From Zelonia costaricensis (taxonomy: Eukaryota > Euglenozoa > Kinetoplastea > Trypanosomatida > Trypanosomatidae), in NCBI GenBank assembly GCA_030849075.1, contig JASAOO010003327.1, forward strand, positions 1 to 41,679: 41,679 bases of DNA, in the 5' to 3' direction. The notes under the pieces are model-generated. The model saw nothing but the letters and a program-made list of their open reading frames with translations, had not been told where the DNA came from and did not search any database. Shown piece by piece: positions 20,101 to 27,300 of the stretch (the stretch's first letter is position 1; each line of letters opens with the position of its first letter). A program made the translations under genes and the position numbers.

Positions 20101-22557
20101 CATGAGCCGCTTGTTCCGCTTGCTGCCGCGGCGCTTGACGCTGCTGGGAGGTGGCGGTGGGGATGGCGTGAGGGCAGACACTGCAGCCTCGGCCGTCGCG
20201 GGTGGAGGCGGGAGAGACTCACGCGGAGTCGCAGCAGCAGCGGCAGGTGACTTCGCCACCGCCGTGGACCTTGCAGGGGCGGGCTCCGCACGAGCCGCGT
20301 CCGCGCCGGCCGCCGACGCAGATGTGTTCATCTTCAGCGCGGCGAGCACCTCCGCTGCGGACGGGGTCACGTCGTCGTCCCCGTCCTCCAGCATCGCCGC
20401 GGTGCGGGTGCGGTGCTCCAGCGCGATGGCGGCCCGCGCGCGTCGATGCGCGTCCATCTCCTGTGCCTTGCGCAGCGTCTCCGCAAGGATCGCCTTGACC
20501 GCGTCGTCAATGTTGTCTTCGCTGCTCGCCCTCGCCGTCGTCGTGGATGCCGGCGAGGGTGCGGCCGCCTTCGCTGGTTTCGCCGTCACGGGCGCCGGCG
20601 TCGCGTCAGCATCGTCCGCGTCTGCGGTGGCGGCGGCGTTCGTGGTGGTGCCGTCTTGCGCGGACGCTGCTGCCCCTGCGGCATCCGCCTCATCACTTGC
20701 CTCCCCGTCCCCCGCCGCTGCGCCTGCACTCGGCCGCGCGGCACTCAGCCGCTTCCCGCTCCGCGTGCGCGGGGCGGCGGAAGCGCGGCGCTTGCCGATG
20801 CTGCGCCGCTGCGCCGATGGTGCCGCGTCGTCCTCGTCGTCGAAGTCCGCCACCTCCGTGGCACTCGCACATGTCGGGGCATCATCGCACACCGGCTGCA
20901 GCGTCGCGGTGCCTGCGTCATCGTCCACCTCGACGGCGCCATCTGCAGCGGCGGGCGTGGGGTAGGGAAGGGCGGCAGCAGCAGCAGCAGTCACGCCGCC
21001 ATCATCGAGTGTGGCCTCCGCCTCTGCCGCCACCGCTGCCTCGTCGACATCCGGCTGCACGCGACTGCGGCGGCCCTTTTTCCGTACACTGCGGCTGTTG
21101 CGCATGCGGTGCGGCGTCGACGACGGCGGGGGAGGCGACGGCGATGTGGGGGTGGTGGAGTCGGCCGGAGCGGCCGGCATCGCCCTCTCCCCATCCCCGA
21201 CGTCCGCCGCATCCGCTGCTGGAGTGGACGCCTGCGCAGACTTCGCCGATGTCATTGTCGCCGTCGTGGCTGACCTGCGCGGCGACGCCGGCGCCTCCAC
21301 GACAGCCGCATCGCCCGGTGGGGCGACCGCGGTCGACATGATGAGCGACTCGCGCGGCTCCGCGTGCGCTGCTGCTTCCTTCACCTCCGCATTTGTGCTC
21401 TCGCCGCCTGCGTCCTCTTCGGCATCTGCGGCGGCGGCAGCGGTGGCCGTGGTGGTCGAGCTCCCGCCCCGGTGGCCACTGGTGGGCCGCCCGCGCTTGT
21501 TGCGGCGCTTGCGTGGCGTCGCCGACGACGAGCGCCGCTCCACCGCCGCGGCGGCGTCATCCGCGAGCTCGCCAAGATCCCCTGCCACTGCAGCATCATC
21601 AGCAGTCGGCGCTTCTTCTGCTCCCGCGGATGCCACGGTCGCCGCGGACTTGACGGGGGTGGCCGCGTCGCTGTGGGCGTCGTCAGCACCTTCTGCGACA
21701 CGCTCTGCGTCGCCCGCCGCGGCAGCTCGCTGTGTGTCCACGGCCTCCTCCTCCTCCGCCCCCATGGCCGGCTCCGCGGACGCGCGGCGGCCACGCACGC
21801 CCCGCTTTGGCTTACTGCCGCGGCGCTTCCGTGGCGTTGTCTCTGCCGCTGCGTCCGCGGCATCGACCTCAGCATCGTCCCCGTCCGCCGCGAGGGGGGC
21901 GGCAGTTCCCACGGGCGTCGCCTCCTCCGCCCCCGCGTCCGTGTGCAGCGGAGGGGCCGGGGTAGCTGTCGGCTCGATGATCCGCGCCGCGCGCGTCTTG
22001 TGCGCCTCGCGCGGTGACATCACCGGGACCTCGACCGCCGTCGCCATGCTGTTGCCGTTGACATCGACGTCGCCGAAATCTGCATCGGCGTCGGCTGGCA
22101 CCGCCGCAACCCGCGCGCGCTTGCGGTGTGTGCCGCGGCGGTGCCGCAGCTTCACCTCACTCGACAGGGCCGCCACCGCCGCGGCCACATCGGTCGGTTC
22201 CGTCGTCACGGCAGGGGTACTCGCCGTTCCGCGCCGCTGCATCGTGAGGGCCGCGTCCTGGCGAGCCGCGACGAGCGACGGCACCGCACCCGCTGCGCTG
22301 GCGTGCAGGAGGTGGTGGCGATTCCTCGGCGACAGCCACGACAGCGCCGGCAGCCACGCGGGTGCGGTGCGGCTCGCACGTGCAACACGCGAGGCACTTA
22401 CCATCGCCTTCGTGGACGCCGAGGCGGCGGCGATGGACGAGATGGCGGCGGCCCATGTTGAGCGCTGTGCCACCCCAGTGAGGCGAGCGCGACGACGGTG
22501 CTGCAGTGGTGCCCGCGTGCGGGAGAGGAGGAGCGGTGAAGTCAGAGGCACGCGCAT
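17173..22557 (-). CDS. POLB-PAK: DNA polymerase beta-PAK (family X with long Ala/Lys/Pro-rich N-terminal extension), 1794 aa
   Basis: The start is the ATG at 22557 (MRVPLTSPLL), about 35 nt after a predicted splice acceptor. The first ~100 residues are rich in Arg/Ser/Ala with almost no acidic residues, as in a mitochondrial presequence. Residues ~105-1240 are an Ala/acidic low-complexity region carrying regularly spaced basic clusters such as TPRKRRGSKPKRG and TPRRKRGKR. The family X polymerase fills ~1242-1794. It contains a lyase HhH PGLGFRLREK, whose K1358 matches human Lys72; VHGVGPRTAV; GSYRRQ with AGDID (catalytic D1505 and D1507); D1623 in RRLDVRY; and YFTGSKNFNVIMR. Gly/Ala-rich loops are inserted in the palm. 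In T. brucei this paralogue is mitochondrial and acts with Pol beta in kinetoplast DNA repair/replication; its N-terminal region there is far shorter (from memory, a few hundred residues). The polymerase call is very firm; localisation is inferred. Confidence 0.95.
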   Translation of the reverse strand: MRVPLTSPLLLSRTRAPLQHRRRARLTGVAQRSTWAAAISSIAAASASTKAMVSASRVARASRTAPAWLPALSWLSPRNRHHLLHASAAGAVPSLVAARQDAALTMQRRGTASTPAVTTEPTDVAAAVAALSSEVKLRHRRGTHRKRARVAAVPADADADFGDVDVNGNSMATAVEVPVMSPREAHKTRAARIIEPTATPAPPLHTDAGAEEATPVGTAAPLAADGDDAEVDAADAAAETTPRKRRGSKPKRGVRGRRASAEPAMGAEEEEAVDTQRAAAAGDAERVAEGADDAHSDAATPVKSAATVASAGAEEAPTADDAAVAGDLGELADDAAAAVERRSSSATPRKRRNKRGRPTSGHRGGSSTTTATAAAAADAEEDAGGESTNAEVKEAAAHAEPRESLIMSTAVAPPGDAAVVEAPASPRRSATTATMTSAKSAQASTPAADAADVGDGERAMPAAPADSTTPTSPSPPPPSSTPHRMRNSRSVRKKGRRSRVQPDVDEAAVAAEAEATLDDGGVTAAAAAALPYPTPAAADGAVEVDDDAGTATLQPVCDDAPTCASATEVADFDDEDDAAPSAQRRSIGKRRASAAPRTRSGKRLSAARPSAGAAAGDGEASDEADAAGAAASAQDGTTTNAAATADADDADATPAPVTAKPAKAAAPSPASTTTARASSEDNIDDAVKAILAETLRKAQEMDAHRRARAAIALEHRTRTAAMLEDGDDDVTPSAAEVLAALKMNTSASAAGADAARAEPAPARSTAVAKSPAAAAATPRESLPPPPATAEAAVSALTPSPPPPPSSVKRRGSKRNKRLMKKRVAALASAVVAAAAAALGPAAVLLKDPAAAAAAAAVAGSQGASLKGLFASAAVQEALASTAKSSKAAAEGLGGDEAAPRASATRSAVAPPAATSLAAKKALAAQIVRRRWQLQQQQQQGTTAGAATREAEPETRAKVTDAPACADTTTADAAAAAVPAIRTSTTAGGAAEGAEAALSTAAAPTTATMTRTPRRKRGKRVASPPAVEVHDAASATPTAPTPATPATVAAAATAVDAAANEEAEEAADASAAADATTTATASPAAPAAKGRIGKKLAKAKKKAAAAQATTAAAGEAARGAAEADEGGDTAEMSATPSVAVAPIDPALEPDVAAAMTAAMAIVAMPEVVEDEYAFDGDQADDVAAGVLADPATPRTLAALAAARAQQHITASAGTAGGTGAAAAAGGGGAGAAGAGAGGKGANSKDTLFFPDYRERVIHIFEQLAQIYSALGERFKAQSYLRTVDRFKKGDKVFQLLPPNLLPLPEDDPKKKAMLEALYSGDPAARKKRSDEVEQNRSKRNVVLSADNLIPGLGFRLREKLIEILVTGELEELRRQESKPIIRAIRELTQVHGVGPRTAVDYFKKHNISTVAQLRDYSTKAGELDMSNKDSGKPANLKVDPDKSKFHLNDAQRLGLVYYEDMNHRIPHEEGRLHEAFLKLRLRKYLGKDYDLVVCGSYRRQVASAGDIDVLITRKRSAEEAEVEGNSGAAAAGSGAAAANGKGGSIGSGGRGSGALLPPSEVLGTFLSGLKADKYIEATLAQGPTKFMGLCRLRPVEAGSEGAAGKGRAGKAAAALPQYRARRLDVRYVDSSSYPAAMLYFTGSKNFNVIMRSEAIKKRCILNEYGLFRKPTRKQMLQYNVVQQHPELSFHDMITSLSRLDVSTVSKELMAEAESMAKAAMAAAASSAKTATEPPKTVTAASKKLKKTGKIRTKEELAELREMARIVEKHRVKALTERALFDALGMDYVAPKDRNV

Positions 22558-22592
22558 GGTCGACACTGCCGCGACAGACGACGCACTCTAAG

Positions 22593-22640
22593 CTACGCGA
22601 CAGGGCGGGTGTGTGTGTGTGAGAGAGAGGGGAGGGGGTG
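22593..22640 (-). promoter_or_regulatory. Predicted polypyrimidine tract and spliced-leader acceptor for Pol beta-PAK
   Basis: On the - strand a CCCCTCCCCTCTCTCTC-type tract is followed by a CA-rich spacer and then the first AG at 22594-22593, 35 nt before the ATG. This agrees with the common trypanosomatid arrangement and supports the chosen start. Confidence 0.45.
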
Positions 22641-23109
22641 AAGGGGATGAGCGATGCTGGGAGACCGTGTGTGTGTGTGTGTGTATGTGTATGTGAGTGT
22701 ATGTGCGTATGCGCGTGGCGTGTATGTGTGAGTTTATGAAGACGCTCTCTTGGCTCTATAGGCCCTCACGGTGCTCGTCGCTCGCCTCACGTGCTTGCCA
22801 GGCTCCTCTCGACTCGCACGCGCGCGTGTCGGGATCGCTCGTCACGAGGGAAGGGCTGGCGCTGAGGGGTGAAGGGACCCGGCAGGAGGGGGGAGGGTGC
22901 GTGCGAGACGTGAGCAAGGGTAGGCCCGTTGCGACGGGGAGAAGAGCCCCCGACAGCGAGCAGTCCCCCTCTCCGGCGTTGTCACCGCACCGCACACGCC
23001 CAACGTACTCGTCCTCCGCCCCTGCCGTGTGTATAGAGCAAGCGGGAGCCGCACGCCGGGGAGAAGGTGGGATCGGCCTACGCACCGCAGACGTGAAGCT
23101 GTTTGTGTC

Positions 23110-23110
<1 letters not shown>

Positions 23111-23143
<33 letters not shown>
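23111..23143. repeat. (GT)16 microsatellite
   Basis: A 33-nt uninterrupted GT run lies in the spacer between tRNase Z and Pol beta-PAK. Confidence 0.95.
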
Positions 23144-23144
<1 letters not shown>

Positions 23145-23539
23145 CGGTACCAGCCCTCACCCGCGTGCTGGACGATGCAGGAGAGCGTGCGATGGGGATG
23201 CGGAAGTCGGGAGAGAGCGGGAGGGGCGTGACGGGTGCGAGGTCTATGGGTTGTATGGACGCGTGTGTCTGAGAAGACAGATGCCCCCCCACTGTGCGTG
23301 CGTGTGAGTGAGTGTGAGGGGGAGACAGGGCGCAAAGGGTGTGAAGCGTGCGCTAAACAACACACACGAACACGTATGCGCACACGCACACACAGAGAAA
23401 GGTATGAGGCGGTGTCGAGTGAGGGGGGGGATGGAAAGGCGTGCAGGTGCCTCTGTGAACACACACTCTCTCACACACACAAAGGTGAAGTCCCGTGAAG
23501 GAGACGCGCAACTCACTGGAGCGCGTCAACCACTGTCGA

Positions 23540-23542
<3 letters not shown>

Positions 23543-23578
<36 letters not shown>
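23543..23578. repeat. (CAG)12 trinucleotide repeat
   Basis: Twelve perfect CAG units lie in non-coding DNA. On the transcribed - strand the precursor RNA would carry (CUG)12 between the tRNase Z stop and the Pol beta-PAK start. It is not part of a supported reading frame. Confidence 0.95.
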
Positions 23579-23580
<2 letters not shown>

Positions 23581-24394
23581 TACCCGTCGTCTCGAACCAA
23601 GCTTCTATTACTTGTGCCGGGGAGAGAGGGACGGTGCAGGTGAGGGTCACCGGTGGAGGGAGGGGGGAGGGGGGGCGTGGGGGGAAGAGATGATGGGGAG
23701 ATCGAGGCAGGAGAAGATGCAAAAACGAGGTTCGCACATGTCTGCAAGCGCTCATGGAAGCTGAGCAGAGGCGGGGGGGAGGGGGAGTTGATGCTGTCGG
23801 TCGTTGCGTCGCAGCTCGGCACGCATCATGCTCCCACGAGGTGAACCCACACACACACACACACACACGCATCGGCAAATGAACTGATACATGGCGCCGC
23901 AGCTGGCGCAGTCGCCGCCACCGCAGTGGGCATTTGTTTGGTCTTTCTTGTGATTGTCTGTTTACGCGTGGCAGCGCCGGATGCGGCTCGCCCTTCCACC
24001 CGGCGCCTCAGCTTCTCATCACCATCACGGCGGCGTCCGTTAATTACCCGGCTGCTGCATCACCTTGCGTGCAGATGCCCGTTCGTGTAGCAGGCGTGTG
24101 GGAGGTCTCGAGAGACCGACACGGCGTCGCGCACGGAGCGTGTTGCGGCACCGTCCACACGATCCCCTCCCCCCCCCTCCCCCGCGCTGACAAGACTCGG
24201 GGATGGAGAGGGGGGCGCAAAGGAGGGGCTGCAGAAGGCTCAAGGTACACTAAGGGGTGGGGGGAAGTAAGGAGCAGCAGCAGGCAGACAGCGGCCGACA
24301 GCAGCATGCGCTTCTTCTCGAGCGAGTCACCGCATCACTGCCGGTCCACTTGCCACTGCACTCTCTTACAGCACATACACACACACAGGCGTCG

Positions 24395-27300
24395 TCACTC
24401 CGCCTTGTTTTCCTTCGTCTTCTTGGCCTTCTCGGTCGCTGCAGGCTGCACCGATGGCGTCGGTGGTGCCTTCGGTGCCGCCTTTGCGCCTGCACCCGCG
24501 TTGCCATCGCCTCCCTTGCCGGCGCTTCGCATGCGCTGCGTCGTGCTCAGGCCCCACGAGTCGTACTCCTCCAGCAGCCGCACCAGCGTCGGCGTCAGTC
24601 GCGGCACGAGTCCGCGATGCATGTCGGTGAAGGAGACGGACATCAGGTCAAACGCGAAGGACATGTTCGCGTAGGAGACGCCGCTACTCGCACCTGCGTC
24701 AGCATCGACAAAGCCGGCACGGACGAGCTTGCTTGTGCCCTCTGAGGTTGTCACAGTCGCATGCACCGCCCCCTCCTCCGCCTCCGCCTCCGCCTCCGCT
24801 GAGGGTCGCCCCGTGCGTTGGCACACGAGGTCCACCGACCTGCCTCCGAGCTGCTCCTCACACAGCCCCGGTAGCCTTGGGTAGCGCTGCGAGAAGTGGT
24901 TCAGCACCACGAACTCGGCCCCCACCGCGGCGCCGATGTGCAGTGCCTCCGGCAGCGTCGAGTGCTTCTTGCGCACGGCCTCGCACTCGAAGCCGGGGCC
25001 GAAAGTCGCCTCGTGCAGCAAGATGAATACCGGCGCCGTCGATGACGTGTGCGATGCGGCGATCGAGTTCCCCGGCGTTGCTGCGCCCTCGTGTGCGGCG
25101 TGGGCTGCTGCGAAGGCGCGACTGCGCTCGACGAGGAAGGACGACGGCCGCGTGTCGCCAGAGAAGAGCAGCACCCGTGAGGTGTCCGGTGCGACGCGCA
25201 CCGGCGTGAGCACCTCAGGCGGATCGTCCTGACCTTCCTCTTCGTTGGCTGCATGGCCGTCATTGGCGTCTCGCGGCCGTCGGAGGCGTGCGGCAGTGCA
25301 GTACGGAAAGCGCAGCAGCAGCGCGTGGGCGTTGGCGGGGTGGTCGACCGTAATGACCTCGGCGTCCCACCACACACGGCGCGGCGGATGGGCCTGCGCC
25401 GGGTGTGGCGCAGGGTTGCTGCGGTGTGGGACAGGCGGGCACTCGGTCGCGTGCAGGGCAGACGCGATGGCGCCGTTCCACGCCGCAAGGCGAGCCCGCA
25501 GGAGGGGCATGGGCACTACGTGCTGTTGCTGCTGCTGCTGCTGCGAACTCCGCTCTCCGTGCACGTGTCCGTCGCGAGCATGTGCGCTTGCATGGGAGAG
25601 ATGCCCACAAGCCGGCACTCTTCCCCTCTCCCCATCCGCATCGACTTCCCGAATCTCGGCCTCCTGTGCAGCGCCTGCACGCAAGACGCCTGCCGGGGGC
25701 GGCATGAGCTCGAAAGTGCAGTCCTCGTGCAGCCACGCCGCGTACGGCGCCGTGCACCCCCACGTGTCCATCAGGAAGGCGTAGACCTCCGTCGGACACA
25801 CTACGAGAAGCTGCCGCCCCGACAGCTCCGCCCCGTGGTGGACCTCGCCTGCACCAGCGCCACGACGCGCCTGGCGCAGATAGTGGTGACGCAGCGTTAG
25901 CAGGGATAGGAGACCGAGGTGGTGGTCGGCGTGGGCGTGCGAGATGAACACCAGCACGATGTCCAGCACGAAATCACGTAGCCGCGCCTCCTCCACGGCG
26001 TCCACACCCACGCCCGTGTCCGGCGCCTCCGCCCCGACGTCCTCGCCCCTCTCGGTGGGTGTTGTGCAGGTCGACGCGTGATCGCCGTCGCCCCGCACAC
26101 CGCCTCGCACCCGCCCGCACAGCGAGGCGAGCTGGCCCAGGCTGCCCTCACCAAAGTCGAGAATCACGACACCGCGGCGCCAGTGCGATGGCGCACACTT
26201 CTGCGGCTCGCATGCGCACGCAGTCGCGCCTGTGTCCGCATCGTGCACACCTCTCCGTGCAGCATGGACGCCGTCGTGATAGCCGGCGCCGCGGCTGGTC
26301 GCCACGGCGGAGGGGAAGCAATAGGCGGGCAAGTGCAGCTCCAGGAAGGTGCCGCTGACGTTGCGGTACTTGCTCGGTACCGCCGACCCAGTGCCCAGGA
26401 AGCCCAGCAAGCCACCGCCGGCTTCGTCGCGCGGGGCTGCCTGCATCGCTGCCGCTGCGCCATCACGCACACGCGGCGCGCTGGGGCTGGTGTTTACCGG
26501 TGATGAGGGGGTGAGGGAACGTCGGAAGGCCGCTGAGAGCAGCGCCAGGGCCGACGCGCGCGTTGGGTAGGGCAGCAGCGAGGCAACACCGTCAGAAACG
26601 CAGAGGTGCCGCGGTGGAGCAGCCGCGTTGCGCTTGCGATCCGCGACCGATGCCGCCGCAGCTGCAGATGTTGCCGGTGAGGATGACGGGGATGGTGTGC
26701 TCGGCGCGGCCGCGGCCGCGGTCCTGTCGCCCTGTCGATCGCGCTTGCGAGCTGCGGGTGGTGCCGTGCTGATTGCTGGGGAAGGCACGGCGACGGAGGC
26801 CGTGGCGCATGCGGGCGTCACACTCCCGGTCGCTGACGTGGTAGCGTCCTGCGCAGTGCCTACTCGACCCGCTTGCCCAGGTGCGGCGATCTTCGCGCTC
26901 TCTGGCTTGCCTGGAGACGACGCTGGAGATGCTGCTGTGGTTGTGGGCCGCCGCGTGAGCTGCAGTGCCGCCTCTGGCACACAACGCAGCTTCAGCGAGT
27001 ACGGCCAGTACTCCACCTCTGGCACGCTGTCCGCGTGGGGTGCTGAACGACCATCGCTCGGCAGCTGCAACGGGAAGAGGGAGGGGGCGAGGTGATGGAG
27101 GTGGTAGCGGTGCACAAGCGCCGTAGGGAACGCCGTGAAGTGCCGCTGCACGAAGCTCGTGAAGAGGTGCCACGTCGCCCCCCGCGGCGCGCCGGGCACG
27201 CACGCACTCGGCATGGCGGCCGCGGAGGCGCCGTCCACGTCGGCGAGGTCGGCCAGGGTGAAGGACAGCGACGGCGCGACGGAGACTTCCACAGCGGTGC

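Larger units (their letters stand above)
22558..24394. other. Intergenic region between tRNase Z and Pol beta-PAK
   Basis: 1.8 kb without a convincing gene. Near the PAK start, 22620-22640 is purine-only on the + strand (polypyrimidine on the sense strand). The next AG, at 22594-22593, would give a leader of about 35 nt. It also holds GT tracts (22608-22622, about 22669-22684, 23111-23143), a CAG repeat (23543-23578) and a CA tract (about 23848-23868). Confidence 0.6.

Noticed and set aside
17116..20250. Long + strand open frame of more than 1000 codons opposite Pol beta-PAK
   Set aside because: It is antisense to a clear polymerase gene, made of Arg/Leu/Val/His-rich sequence as expected from the complement of GC3-biased Ala/Thr codons, has no recognisable motif, and would oppose the direction of the polycistron.
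22558..22566. Start of Pol beta-PAK three codons earlier, and similarly one codon earlier for the helicase fusion (38746)
   Set aside because: These would be GTG and TTG starts. Kinetoplastid genes normally start at ATG, which follows immediately in both cases.
23521..23600. Possible CRISPR-like or satellite array
   Set aside because: It is a simple CAG microsatellite with no spacers, and the host is a eukaryote.
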